Shown piece by piece: positions 1 to 8,313 of a stretch of DNA of 64,000 nt. The DNA lies in the NCBI GenBank assembly GCA_031423015.1, contig JANPER010000270.1:1-64000 (forward strand). The letters run 5' to 3'. The notes under the pieces were generated by a model that did no database searches, was not told the DNA's origin, and was given only the letters and a program-made list of their open reading frames with translations. The stretch is from DATGPD01 sp031423015. Lineage in GTDB: Bacteria > Planctomycetota > UBA1135 > UBA2386. The position numbers and the translations under genes were made by a program. Within the stretch, counting starts at the first letter, position 1. Each line of letters starts with the position of its first letter.

Positions 1-136
1 GCCCATCGACGATCCCGAACCAACTTCAGTCCGGTACAACCAGTCTTTGAAGTCCCAACTCCCGACGCCGTCCGCTGGGCGTTAGCCCGCGCCGGCGCCT
101 ATTAGGACTTTCGGTCCGTTCCCGTGACGCAGACTC

Positions 137-158
137 CTAGCCCAACTTCCGCAGTTGA
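137..158 (+). repeat. Left terminal inverted repeat of the IS
   Basis: These 22 bases are the exact reverse complement of 2121-2142. The core after the CTAG end reads cccaacttccgcagttga. It is the transposase recognition end on the side of the gene's 3' terminus. Confidence 0.92.
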
Positions 159-195
159 GGGGTCCGTTGGATTGATAATCAACGACTTGCGTCAT

Positions 196-212
196 TTGGT
201 TGGCACTACACG
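196..212 (+). repeat. Internal direct repeat of the IS, left copy
   Basis: The 17-mer ttggttggcactacacg occurs here and again in the same orientation at 2029-2045. This copy overlaps the 3' end of the transposase gene and the other lies in its leader. Two identical subterminal sites suggest a transposase-binding or regulatory motif, but their direct orientation is unlike the inverted ends. Confidence 0.7.
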
Positions 213-1975
213 ACGGCCCCCTGGAGGGGCTTTGGGATCGCGAGCCTGCGCGGCAGCTCGATGCCCAGGCGGTCGAGCAACGCTGCATGCGCATCGTTGG
301 GCTTGATCACGCAGCGGACCTTCATCTCTGGTCCGGCGACAATTGGAAGGACGACGTCTGCGCTCTGCACCTGGCGCAGTTCCTCAAGGATTGTGCGCGG
401 GCTGTTGCCGAGACCGGCGTGAGCCTGCCATTGCTCGAGGGTCTTCCAAAGAGCGTAGGCAAGGAAGCAGACGAAGATGTGGGCGCGCACTCGATCCTCG
501 CGCTGATGCCATACGGGGCGGATGGAGAGGTCGGACTTCTGGATGTGGAACGCGGCCTCGGCTTCGGTGAGCTGGATGTACGTGCGCCAGAGTTCTTCCT
601 CAGTCCAGCCGGTGACGTTGGTACGAAGCAGGTAGCACCCCGCGCTGCGCTCGGTCCACTCTTGCCAGGCCAGGTTGTCCTTCACGAGCAGCTCAAGGCC
701 AGATGGGTTGCCGGCAGAGGCCTTGACCTCGACCACGAACTTCTTCGAGGCTCGGCTGTGCTTGGCCAACATCCTGCCAATCTGCTGATTGACGCGATCC
801 CGATCGACCGTGCTCTTGGCCGTGGTGAGCCGCTTGCGCAAGCGCTCGAGGCATTCCGAGAGTCGTTCCCCGGCTCGACCCACGATGGCACGATCCTTCT
901 CTTTGCGCATCTCGGAGCGACACAGGATGTAGGTCTCGGTGCCGTTGACGCCGGGGCACAACTTCACTTCGACATCGTCGCGGATGCGCTGCCAGTCCTT
1001 GGCCTCGATCATCTGTTGTTCGAAGCGACGCAGATCGGAACGGCAGGCGCCGATCACGTAGCGACGTCCGCCGTTGATCAGCCACTTGAAGTTGGCTTCG
1101 CTGGCCATGCCGCGGTCCATGACCCACACCCGATCTGCGGTGCCGAAGCGACCTTCGATCTTGCCGACGATGTCCTTGACCGTGGTGACGTCGACGCGAT
1201 TCCCATCGAAGACTTCGTGTGCGAGTGGGATCCCTTCGCGGGTCACCACGAGAGCGATGCACACCTGCTTGCAGTCCGGGCGATGGTCGCGGCTGTGACC
1301 ACGCTGCGCCTGCGGGTTGCCCAGGGCCTGCCCCTCGAAGTAGGTCGACGTGACGTCGTAGAGCAGCAGGTCGTACTTGATGCCGAACAGTTGGCCGATG
1401 CGGTCGCGCAGGTGTTGCTCGATCGCATCCTTGTGCACCAGCACCCGGTCGAGGGTGCGGTAGAGCCGGTCGTCGTTGACCTTGTCCTCGGGGATGCCAA
1501 GCAGGTCGTCGAGAGCCGTCTGGCGATATAGCGACTCGGCGATGTGCAGGTCGCTGGATGGCATGCAGAGGCGGCAGATCACCTGAATGGCGGCCAAACT
1601 CGACCATCGGATGTCTTCGCGCCCCTCGGGCATTAGGCGATCGAACGCGTCATCCAACTGCAGCGCGTGCCACAGACTCAGACCGACGAACACGTCGCCG
1701 AAGCGCCGCGCTCGCTCGATCCGAACCGCCTTCACCTGCACGGCCTCGACATCGCATGCCACCTCGTCGCGCGGCTCGAACAGGCTCGGCTGCATGCGGC
1801 GACCCGTGAGCTTGTTCGCATAGGCCTTGGCGCGGCTCTGGCCCTTCGCGTCCAACTTGCCGAGAGTGGCGACGACTTCTTGGCGAACCTTCCCGCCGCG
1901 GCGCACCGAGCGCACAAGCAGCCAGTAGGTGTGCGTCTTGCCGTTCTTCCGAATGCGTTTGTGGCGAAGGTACAT
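206..1975 (-). CDS. IS1634 family transposase (DDE type)
   Basis: This 589-residue protein begins MYLRHKRIRKNGKTHTYWLL, the usual N-terminus of IS1634-type transposases. They open with a short strand-rich domain (about 1-60) before the DDE catalytic fold. The central part carries LLYDVTSTYFEG (first catalytic aspartate region), then VWVMDRGMAS and a late AHIFVCFLAYALWKTLE helix typical of the C-terminal part of this fold. It should cut and rejoin DNA at the 22-bp ends. The gene fills nearly the whole element and has no frameshift or stop. The ATG at 1975 gives a family-typical N-terminus. The family call is firm from overall pattern, but individual catalytic residues were not aligned. Confidence 0.9.
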   Translation of the reverse strand: MYLRHKRIRKNGKTHTYWLLVRSVRRGGKVRQEVVATLGKLDAKGQSRAKAYANKLTGRRMQPSLFEPRDEVACDVEAVQVKAVRIERARRFGDVFVGLSLWHALQLDDAFDRLMPEGREDIRWSSLAAIQVICRLCMPSSDLHIAESLYRQTALDDLLGIPEDKVNDDRLYRTLDRVLVHKDAIEQHLRDRIGQLFGIKYDLLLYDVTSTYFEGQALGNPQAQRGHSRDHRPDCKQVCIALVVTREGIPLAHEVFDGNRVDVTTVKDIVGKIEGRFGTADRVWVMDRGMASEANFKWLINGGRRYVIGACRSDLRRFEQQMIEAKDWQRIRDDVEVKLCPGVNGTETYILCRSEMRKEKDRAIVGRAGERLSECLERLRKRLTTAKSTVDRDRVNQQIGRMLAKHSRASKKFVVEVKASAGNPSGLELLVKDNLAWQEWTERSAGCYLLRTNVTGWTEEELWRTYIQLTEAEAAFHIQKSDLSIRPVWHQREDRVRAHIFVCFLAYALWKTLEQWQAHAGLGNSPRTILEELRQVQSADVVLPIVAGPEMKVRCVIKPNDAHAALLDRLGIELPRRLAIPKPLQGAVV

Positions 1976-2028
1976 GTGCTTTCAGCCACGCACCTTTCTC
2001 GCGCAGTCGTCGACGACGTTCAACGGGG

Positions 2029-2045
2029 TTGGTTGGCACTACACG
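2029..2045 (+). repeat. Internal direct repeat of the IS, right copy
   Basis: Second copy of the 17-mer at 196-212, placed about 55 bp upstream of the transposase start codon and 76 bp inside the right end. Confidence 0.7.
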
Positions 2046-2120
2046 GCACTTCGCGAGAGCACCCCGCGCCGTTCATGGGTTTGCGGGCAGTCGATGCCCG
2101 GAAATGGCCTCAAACTGGCT

Positions 2121-2142
2121 TCAACTGCGGAAGTTGGGCTAG
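2121..2142 (-). repeat. Right terminal inverted repeat of the IS
   Basis: Exact inverted match to 137-158. It lies about 145 bp upstream of the transposase start, so the transposase promoter must lie between this end and 1975. Confidence 0.92.
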
Positions 2143-2308
2143 TTGGCAGCGCACCGCCAGCAGGTGGTCTCGATCATTCGGGGCGGGGGGCGCGGGCGAG
2201 GCCATCGTCAGGCGCTGCAGTCGGGCGGCGCAGGCGTCAGGTTCGCACTTCTTCGTCAGAAAGCGAACTTCCTGCGCCACCGAACGCGGACTTCGCTCGA
2301 TCTATTGT

Positions 2309-2378
2309 GTAAAGTCCTGCTTTACTTTATTGCATTCACTCGCCGAGTGAATGACGTACTTGTAAATTCTCACTTTAC
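2309..2378 (+). promoter_or_regulatory. AbiEi operator: two GTAAA-N7-TTTAC sites around a palindrome
   Basis: This AT-rich island has three dyads: gtaaag-tcctg-ctttac (2309-2325), the perfect palindrome attcactcg-c-cgagtgaat (2334-2352), and gtaaa-N7-tttac (2362-2378). Their centres are 26 and 27 bp apart. The outer two share the pattern GTAAA-N7-TTTAC. The last dyad ends 4 bases before the antitoxin ATG at 2383. AbiEi antitoxins of known systems repress their own promoter by binding inverted repeats, so this is the likely autoregulatory site. That role is inferred. Confidence 0.75.
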
Positions 2379-2382
2379 TTTT

Positions 2383-2946
2383 ATGCCAGGCCCTGACCCG
2401 CTCTACACCATCGCCGCCGGCCAGGAAGGCCACTTCACCACGGCGCAAGCCGAAGCCGCCGGCTACTCGCGACAGCTGCTGCGCCACCACGTGCTCGGCT
2501 GCACTTTCCTGCGCGTGCAACGTGGCATCTACCGCTTCGTACGGTTCCCCGCCGGCACCCACGAGCACCTCGTCGTCGCCTGGCTGTGGTCGGAACAAAA
2601 GGGTGTGCTGTCGCACCATACCGCGCTCGGACTGCACGAACTGTCGGATGCGCTGCCTGCGCGTATCCACATCACGCTGCCGATCGCATGGCGACGCAGC
2701 CGACTGCGCGTACCGCACGACCTCATGCCGCACTTCGCACCGCTCGCAAACAGCGATCGCACCTGGTTCGGCGCCGTTCCCGCGACCACCATCGCCCGCA
2801 CGCTCAACGACTGCGCACGCGACGGGCTAGCGCCCGACCTGCTGCGGCAGGCCGCGCAGCAGGCACTGCAGCGAGGTCGGGTGAAGCTCGGTGACATCGC
2901 CGCCGTGCTCGAGGCCCTCGCTCCGTTCGGCGGACTCGCCGCATGA
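2383..2946 (+). CDS. abiEi: Type IV toxin-antitoxin antitoxin, AbiEi family
   Basis: The 187-residue product starts MPGPDPLYTIAAGQEGHFTT, matching the N-terminal winged-helix domain of AbiEi (LY-x-IA, G-x-FT-x-x-QA, GYS near 30, then V-x-RGIYR near 50). The remainder is the C-terminal antitoxin domain. Known AbiEi proteins bind their promoter and counter AbiEii without contacting it. The ATG at 2383 is chosen because the family motif follows at once and the operator lies directly upstream. The frame is open back to 2143 but upstream residues look non-coding. No clear Shine-Dalgarno is seen. The gene overlaps the toxin by 4 bp (ATGA). Confidence 0.9.
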   Translation: MPGPDPLYTIAAGQEGHFTTAQAEAAGYSRQLLRHHVLGCTFLRVQRGIYRFVRFPAGTHEHLVVAWLWSEQKGVLSHHTALGLHELSDALPARIHITLPIAWRRSRLRVPHDLMPHFAPLANSDRTWFGAVPATTIARTLNDCARDGLAPDLLRQAAQQALQRGRVKLGDIAAVLEALAPFGGLAA

Positions 2947-3836
2947 AACCCCGCTACCCGAGCCCCGACGCGTTCCGGCAGGCTCTCGAACAGCGGCTGC
3001 GCAGCGCGACCGCTGACGGCAACGAGTTCGTGTGGCGGCGCCAGATGCTGGTGTTCGACCGCTTCCTGGCTCGCATCGACGCCGTGTTCGGGACCGCCGC
3101 GGTCTTGAAGGGTGGACTCGTGCTGGAGCGCCGCATCGCGCGTGCTCGATCCACCAAGGACGTCGACCTGCACCTGTCCGGCGCACCGGCCACGACGTTG
3201 GCGCAACTGCAGGAGGCGGGCGAGCTCCAGCTCGGTGACTTCATGCGCTTCGAAGTGACCGCAGATGCGACACACCCGGAGATCACCAGCCCGGCGAAGC
3301 GCTACGACGGGCAACGCTTCCGAGCCGCTTGCATGCTCGGCGGCCGCCTCTACGGGCAGCCGTTCGGGGTCGATGTCGGGTTCGGCGACCCGATGCACGG
3401 CAAGCCGGACCTCGTGCAGGCTGCCGACCTGCTCGGCTTCGCTGGCATCGCGGCGCCGCGGTTGCGCCTCTACCCGCTGGTGACGCACATCGCCGAGAAG
3501 CTGCACGCGTACACGATGCCGCGCATCCGCCCCAACTCGCGCGTGAAGGACCTGCCGGATCTTGCCTTGCTGGGCACGGTGCGCGCCCTCACGGCGAAGG
3601 ACCTCCACGCGGCATGCGCGCAGACGTTCACGTACCGCGACACCCACGAACTGCCGAAGGAACTGCCTGGGTCGCCTGCCAGCTGGGAGAAGCCGTATGC
3701 GACGATGGCGCGCGATGACCGGTTGCAGTGGCCGACGCTGACCGAGGTGACGGTTGCTGCGAAGGCGTTCCTCGATCCGGTGCTCGGTGGCCGGCGGGGC
3801 GGGCGGTGGGATCCGCGCACTTGGCACTGGTCATGA
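2943..3836 (+). CDS. abiEii: Type IV toxin, AbiEii/AbiGii nucleotidyltransferase
   Basis: The 297-residue protein has the AbiEii nucleotidyltransferase signature: LKGG at about 55-58, then RSTKDVDLHL at about 69-78 with the paired acidic residues of the DNA polymerase beta fold, and KDLPDLALL near 202. Members use NTPs to modify cellular RNA targets (tRNA for a related toxin) and block growth, and several abort phage infection. It is translationally coupled to the antitoxin through ATGA, so the two genes form one operon. Length and motifs look intact, so the toxin is probably functional. Confidence 0.92.
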   Translation: MKPRYPSPDAFRQALEQRLRSATADGNEFVWRRQMLVFDRFLARIDAVFGTAAVLKGGLVLERRIARARSTKDVDLHLSGAPATTLAQLQEAGELQLGDFMRFEVTADATHPEITSPAKRYDGQRFRAACMLGGRLYGQPFGVDVGFGDPMHGKPDLVQAADLLGFAGIAAPRLRLYPLVTHIAEKLHAYTMPRIRPNSRVKDLPDLALLGTVRALTAKDLHAACAQTFTYRDTHELPKELPGSPASWEKPYATMARDDRLQWPTLTEVTVAAKAFLDPVLGGRRGGRWDPRTWHWS

Positions 3837-3881
3837 GGCAGCCATCCCGCAAGCAACGAGTCGGCGCCGCGACTGAATTGG

Positions 3882-5255
3882 TCAATCGATGCGCCAGCCG
3901 ACGAACCCGTCGACCTCGACGCGGCGCAGCGTGAACTGAGCGCTCAGAGCATCGGCGAGCATTTGGCCTTGCGCCGTCGAGCGAAGCGAGTCGAGCGAGG
4001 CGTCGCTCATCAGCAACTGGCTGCCCGGTGTCCTCTGCGCATCGAGCGCGCGCTTGAGGTGGCGAAGATTGAACTCGAACTCCGGCGGCGGCAAAGCGAC
4101 GTGGTCACCTACGTAGATGTAGTTGGGGACCACGTCGAGCACGATCACGGCGGCCCGCTCGCTGCGCGCCGCGATGAGGACCCGGGGCGACTTGTCGCCC
4201 GCGGCGCGGTAGACCCCGGACACGAACCGCACATAGTCTGTGCTGGCAGCATCGTGGGCGATCACTTGGGCCAGGGCCCCCACTGCTCCCAAAGCGACGA
4301 GCAGTCCGCACCAAGCACGCGGTACCGCGCGCACCGTCAACACAGCTGCCGGTCCAACCAAGGGACCTAGGTAGGCTCCTCGTTCCCATAGCGTCGGACC
4401 GAGCACGAGGCCGGTGGCGACCACATACAGCAAGACGGCCACGCCGACCCAGAGTCCCAGGCGTCGAGTGGCGTGGTGGCGCATCGACAGCAGGAGACCA
4501 ACGCAGACCGGCGCATAGGGCAGGCTCCACTCTCGCCACAGCGCACGTGGGATTCCGGGCCACTGCGCCGACAGCCAAGACCGATTCAACGGCGGCATCT
4601 CATGGGCGACACCAACGCCGAGGTTGCGCAACAAGAGAACGCCGAGGAACACACCCGCAAGGTGGATCACGAGTCCCAGCGCCGCATGCAACACCTTGCG
4701 GCGCAGCGGCGCCTTGCACTCGACGACGAACACCGGCAACAGAATCACCGGCAACAAGACGCCGGTGCTGTGCACGAGCGTCGCTAGAGAACACGCGACT
4801 CCGAGAAGACCAGCACGCCACGCACTCGGGTGGCGAACGAGTGCCACGGTTGCCAGGAACGCGAGTTGTGCAAACCCAAAGAAGAAGCCGTGGTACTCGA
4901 CGACGGTGGCAAAGAACACCACCGCCGGGGTGGTCGCGACCAACGCGGTCGCCAGCACTTGCAGCCCGGCGCGGTCGGGCTCGAGCCAGCGCAACGCGCG
5001 ATGAAACAGTGCCACCCCAGCGGCGCTGCCGAACGCGGACAGCAACGTGATGACGCGATGCGGCGGCAGACCGAGCGGCGCCAGGAGGTCGCCAAACGCG
5101 ACGAGCTGGGGCAGATAGAGTTCGTGGCTGGTGTGGCGGAGGTCGCGCGCGACCAGACCGCCAATCAGGCGGAATCCATCATCCAGATACAACGCCGTCT
5201 GCCCGAGCGTGGCGTAGCCAGCGAAGACGGCGATGAAGATGCAGAGTTCGCGCAC
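3882..5255 (-). CDS. Polytopic membrane protein, possibly GT-C glycosyltransferase-like
   Basis: The 457-residue protein begins with a hydrophobic helix (MRELCIFIAVFAGYATLGQT) followed by LYLDDGF. At least ten hydrophobic segments alternate with short loops up to about residue 340, and the last ~110 residues form a soluble tail. An acidic pair in the first loop and many short helices recall GT-C/PMT-type enzymes, which transfer lipid-linked sugars. No decisive motif is seen, so function is open. It lies 3' of the secreted-protein pair on the same strand, 56 bp downstream of its stop, with a hairpin between. Confidence 0.7.
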   Translation of the reverse strand: MRELCIFIAVFAGYATLGQTALYLDDGFRLIGGLVARDLRHTSHELYLPQLVAFGDLLAPLGLPPHRVITLLSAFGSAAGVALFHRALRWLEPDRAGLQVLATALVATTPAVVFFATVVEYHGFFFGFAQLAFLATVALVRHPSAWRAGLLGVACSLATLVHSTGVLLPVILLPVFVVECKAPLRRKVLHAALGLVIHLAGVFLGVLLLRNLGVGVAHEMPPLNRSWLSAQWPGIPRALWREWSLPYAPVCVGLLLSMRHHATRRLGLWVGVAVLLYVVATGLVLGPTLWERGAYLGPLVGPAAVLTVRAVPRAWCGLLVALGAVGALAQVIAHDAASTDYVRFVSGVYRAAGDKSPRVLIAARSERAAVIVLDVVPNYIYVGDHVALPPPEFEFNLRHLKRALDAQRTPGSQLLMSDASLDSLRSTAQGQMLADALSAQFTLRRVEVDGFVGWRID

Positions 5256-5283
5256 GCGCCGGAAGGGTCATCCCGTCGGCACC

Positions 5284-5312
5284 AGGACGATTGTGTCTGA
5301 CACATTCGTCCT
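5284..5312. other. Hairpin with GTGTCTGACAC core
   Basis: Arms of 14 bases (5284-5297 and 5299-5312) pair with one T-T mismatch around a single central base. It overlaps the stop codon of the secreted-protein gene and precedes the membrane-protein start on the minus strand. No T-run follows, so it may be an operator or a repeat and not an intrinsic terminator. The core pattern GTGYCWGRCAC recurs at 10351-10361. Confidence 0.5.
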
Positions 5313-6435
5313 ACAGGCGAACCCACGCCGACGGGGTGGTGCCTGAGAACTGGAAGGTGAACTGGTCCAAGAGCAGCGCCTCGAAACCCAGGTACTGGCC
5401 TGCCAAGCTCATGCGGGGCGAGTTCACGATCGGGATATCGACATCGGCGCGACCGTTGAAGATGCTCGGCATGATCTGCACGAACACGCCCAGGACTGGG
5501 CTGGCCAGATCGAGTTCGAAGACTTGACCGAAGAACGGCAGGCCGCCAAAGAAGCGCGGGCCGAAGTTGAACAACACCAGCGGCAAGTCACCGTCGCGAC
5601 CCTGAGCGAACACCGACAGCCCGACCGCGGTGGTCGCACGTGAGTCGCTCCATCCCGGCCACGCTGGATTGCTGATCGGCGCGAAGTAGGCCTGGTCGCC
5701 AAACGCGGTGGTCGTGTGGTTGGCCTGATTGTGCGCGTCCGACACTGCCCAGTTCGCGCGCAGGTTGAGCGTCGGCTGCTCTTCGGTGTACCAAATCGAA
5801 CTGCGCGCGCCGCCGAGCCCGAAGTGCGTGATGGGGCCACCGGGATAGGCGAAGCCGTAGTACGACTGCCGCAAGGTGAGCGCCTCATTGGCCGCCGACG
5901 GCAGGAAGCCGAAGAAGCCGGGGGCCGTCGAGCTGGCGGCTTGCGGATAGACGCCGCAGATCGCGAAGTCAGTGATGGCGATCGGGACTGCCTGGCCGAA
6001 GGCGAGGCTGATCGAATTGAACGCGTTGCCGGTGGTCACCGGCAACGGGATCGGCGGCAGCGAGTACACCGGCGGCGACGTCACGTCGGGAATCACCAGT
6101 CCCGCGGCGTCGACCGTCGTCGGGTAGATGCGAAACTCCGGCGTGAAGATCGTCTGTGGGAAGGTCCCCGTCAGGTCCGATGGCTGCCACCAGGTGCCGA
6201 TGCCATTGATCTGCCGCGCTTCGCGCCGTTGGTTGGTCTGATCGAGAAACGCGCGCCAGTGCATCGTGCCGGCGGCGACACTCTGGCCGGCCGTGGTGTA
6301 TTCGGGCGGGTTGGCCGTCCACATCGACGTGTAGAAGGCACGGTTGGCACGGTAGACCGGGTTCTGGGCCTGCGCCGCCAGACTGGCGCCACACATCACG
6401 GGGACGAGCAAGGCAAGTGAAAGAATGGGTCTCAT
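5311..6435 (-). CDS. Secreted protein of unknown function
   Basis: The 374-residue product has a signal peptide (MRPILSLALLVPVMCGASLAAQA, likely cut near residue 22). The mature chain is rich in beta-strand patterns, aromatic residues, Gly and Pro, with no catalytic motif. It ends in a strand-rich segment (LAGQYLGFEALLLDQFTFQF). Size, layout and C-terminal style resemble the protein at 39801-40919. The ATG at 6435 overlaps the stop of the upstream anchored protein by 4 bp (ATGA), so the two are translationally coupled. An exported or cell-surface location is likely. Confidence 0.75.
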   Translation of the reverse strand: MRPILSLALLVPVMCGASLAAQAQNPVYRANRAFYTSMWTANPPEYTTAGQSVAAGTMHWRAFLDQTNQRREARQINGIGTWWQPSDLTGTFPQTIFTPEFRIYPTTVDAAGLVIPDVTSPPVYSLPPIPLPVTTGNAFNSISLAFGQAVPIAITDFAICGVYPQAASSTAPGFFGFLPSAANEALTLRQSYYGFAYPGGPITHFGLGGARSSIWYTEEQPTLNLRANWAVSDAHNQANHTTTAFGDQAYFAPISNPAWPGWSDSRATTAVGLSVFAQGRDGDLPLVLFNFGPRFFGGLPFFGQVFELDLASPVLGVFVQIMPSIFNGRADVDIPIVNSPRMSLAGQYLGFEALLLDQFTFQFSGTTPSAWVRL

Positions 6436-7022
6436 CGGTCGACTTTGGGGTTTGGCGTGGGCTCCGGCGCGACAAGTGCGTCCGCCGGGAGATGTGCGAT
6501 GTGAAGGGTCAAGGTCTGCACGGTCTGTTGACCGTGCTGATCGGTGGCCCGCTGCGGACGCGATGTCGTGAGCGAACCATCGGCGTGCTCGTACCACTCC
6601 CAACCGTCGACATCGACGAGCAGGGCCACCACCGGCGGCAGCGGCCCGCGCTCCGCCTCGCGGATCATCGCCGGCGCCGACGCGACGCCATTGAGCAACG
6701 GCAGATGGCGACCATCAGGACAACGAATGCCGTCCGCCACGGGCGCGACGGACATCGGGGTACGTTTGCCGCTCGCGGCGAGGCGATCGCGCCGCAACAG
6801 CCTCGGTGCCTGCCAGTCGATGTCGACCACGCTCGCCACCGGAAGCGGCGGCGGATTGGTGGCGGGCAGGGCCACCGCGAGTGACGCGGGCGTCGGCGGC
6901 GGCGGGGCGGACGTTGCGTCGACCGGCGCTCCTGCTACGGCAGAGTGCGACCCTGACCAAGTCACCGCGAGGACGGTCACGGTCAGGCTGATTGCGATGC
7001 CGACGAAGCAGAAGGAACGCAC
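6432..7022 (-). CDS. Small membrane-anchored protein, paralogue of 39005-39499
   Basis: The 196-residue product has one N-terminal membrane segment (SFCFVGIAISLTVTVLAVTW), a Pro/Ala-rich linker to about residue 75, and a compact domain. That domain has CPDGRHLPLLNGV and, later, WEWYEHADGSLTT. The second paralogue has LPNGTYVAALNGA and WWVHADGAKSTT at equivalent spacing. I do not recognise the family. It overlaps the downstream secreted-protein gene by 4 bp, and the paralogue also neighbours a secreted protein of nearly the same size. Joint function is inferred, not shown. Confidence 0.7.
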   Translation of the reverse strand: MRSFCFVGIAISLTVTVLAVTWSGSHSAVAGAPVDATSAPPPPTPASLAVALPATNPPPLPVASVVDIDWQAPRLLRRDRLAASGKRTPMSVAPVADGIRCPDGRHLPLLNGVASAPAMIREAERGPLPPVVALLVDVDGWEWYEHADGSLTTSRPQRATDQHGQQTVQTLTLHIAHLPADALVAPEPTPNPKVDR

Positions 7023-7111
7023 GGGCGACGGCCACTCTGACTGGGCCCGCGCCGAGCGTCAACCCTGCGCCGAGAGAACGAGGTCCGCAACCAGCAGCAA
7101 CTTACCCTCTG

Positions 7112-7159
7112 TTTTGCGGAGTCGATCGTTACACTACGCGCCGACGTTCGACCGCAAAA
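7112..7159. promoter_or_regulatory. Divergent intergenic inverted repeat upstream of the DGQHR gene
   Basis: The arms are ttttgcg-ga-gtcga (7112-7125) and tcgac-cgcaaaa (7148-7159). They give 12 paired bases with a 2-base bulge around a 22-base spacer. Outer ctctg/cagag (7107-7111 and 7165-7169) extends the symmetry. It sits between the divergent anchored-protein and DGQHR genes, so it may control either. No clear -35/-10 pair was found. Confidence 0.5.
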
Positions 7160-7185
7160 CCAACCAGAGAGCCTAAGAGGTTGTC

Positions 7186-8313
7186 GTGCTCGCACTGCGG
7201 ATGCGCCAGAAGGAATCAGAGTTCTACTTCGTCAGCTACCCGGCCGAAGACCTGCTACGCAAGGTCCACTTCGTCACCAGGTTCTACGGTGAACGCGGCG
7301 AAGTGATCGGCGGTGACACTGACCGCAAGGAGCCGACCGATGAAGTCGAACGGTTCGTGCACGCGATCGAAGGCAACTCCAAGTCGTTCCAGCGCCAGCT
7401 GATCCGACGCAAGGTGAAACAGATCCGCGACTTCTACCGCAACGAGACGCGGCAGCCGGTGGTGCCCGGGGCGGTGTTGCTGTTCACCAGCGAGCAGCTC
7501 GGCTTCAAACAGCTCGGGCAGTACCAGCGCGTCGGCGATCTGGACGAGCCCAAGCAGCCGTTCCTCATCATCGACGGCCAGCACCGCTTGGCGGGCCTGA
7601 GCTTCTACCTCAAGGAGAACGACGCCGACCGTCGCATCGAGGTGCCGTGCGTGATCTTCGACGGCAAGACGGCGGACTTCGCGACTGAGATGTTCGTGGT
7701 GATCAACAGTTCACACACCCGCATCAACAAGTCACACCTGGTCGATCTCTACGAGAAGATCGAATGGGGCACCGACGCCGAGAAGCGCTTTGGCGCCAAG
7801 CTGGTGCGCAGCCTGTATCAGGAAGACGACTCGCCGCTGCAATACCACATCAACATGCTCGGCACGCGCAGCCAGCAGGACATGTGGATCAATCAGGCGC
7901 AGATGTTCGGCGAGGTCTACCGCATCATCAAACGCGCCGACGCACGCCACCGCTTCCGCGATGGCCGGGGCTGGAACGCGCCGCGCGGCTATGGCTTTCT
8001 GCGCGACGTGTTCAAGGCCGCGCGCAGCGCCTTTGGCGAAGCCTGGGGTGACAACAAGCGCTACATGGTGACGCGCGACGTGACCATCGAGGCGTTGATG
8101 CGCGTCGCTGGCGACGCGGCGGCCAAGGTGAACGCCGACCTCAACCCCGGCCCAGACCTGCAGAAGGAACTCGAGAAGCGCTTCGCGATCTGGAGCAACT
8201 TGGTGCCCGACTTCCGGCGCGAAGGGTTCTACGAGCGCTTCCCGGCCCGCGGTCAGACGGAGCGAGTCGACAAGATCAGGAAGCGGCTGTCGCGCGACGC
8301 GCGCATCGACTGA
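7186..8313 (+). CDS. DGQHR-domain protein, DndB-like, stand-alone
   Basis: The 375-residue protein carries the signature IIDGQHRLAGL at about 128-138, followed by FATEMFVVINSSHTRINKSHL, the typical body of DGQHR/DndB-type proteins with a ParB-like fold. DndB regulates the dnd phosphorothioation genes, and other DGQHR proteins occur in modification or defence islands. No dndA/C/D/E or restriction gene is visible here, so the role is open. The GTG at 7186 is chosen because AGAGG lies 5 bases upstream. An in-frame ATG follows at 7201. Confidence 0.85.
   Translation: MLALRMRQKESEFYFVSYPAEDLLRKVHFVTRFYGERGEVIGGDTDRKEPTDEVERFVHAIEGNSKSFQRQLIRRKVKQIRDFYRNETRQPVVPGAVLLFTSEQLGFKQLGQYQRVGDLDEPKQPFLIIDGQHRLAGLSFYLKENDADRRIEVPCVIFDGKTADFATEMFVVINSSHTRINKSHLVDLYEKIEWGTDAEKRFGAKLVRSLYQEDDSPLQYHINMLGTRSQQDMWINQAQMFGEVYRIIKRADARHRFRDGRGWNAPRGYGFLRDVFKAARSAFGEAWGDNKRYMVTRDVTIEALMRVAGDAAAKVNADLNPGPDLQKELEKRFAIWSNLVPDFRREGFYERFPARGQTERVDKIRKRLSRDARID

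Larger units (their letters stand above)
137..2142 (-). mobile_element. Complete IS1634-like insertion sequence
   Basis: The element is about 2.0 kb and holds one full-length transposase gene on the minus strand. It is bounded by perfect 22-bp inverted repeats at 137-158 and 2121-2142. The outermost four bases, CTAG, are self-complementary, so they may be a 4-bp target duplication and not part of the repeat. Flanking bases beyond that (agactc on the left, ttggca on the right) show no longer duplication. An uninterrupted reading frame and identical ends suggest recent arrival or activity. Confidence 0.88.

Noticed and set aside
1..136. Gene fragment interrupted by the IS
   Set aside because: The 136 bases before the element and those after 2142 show no joinable reading frame or recognisable protein.
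200..1531. 443-codon plus-strand frame inside the IS
   Set aside because: It is the antisense of the transposase, with no features of its own.
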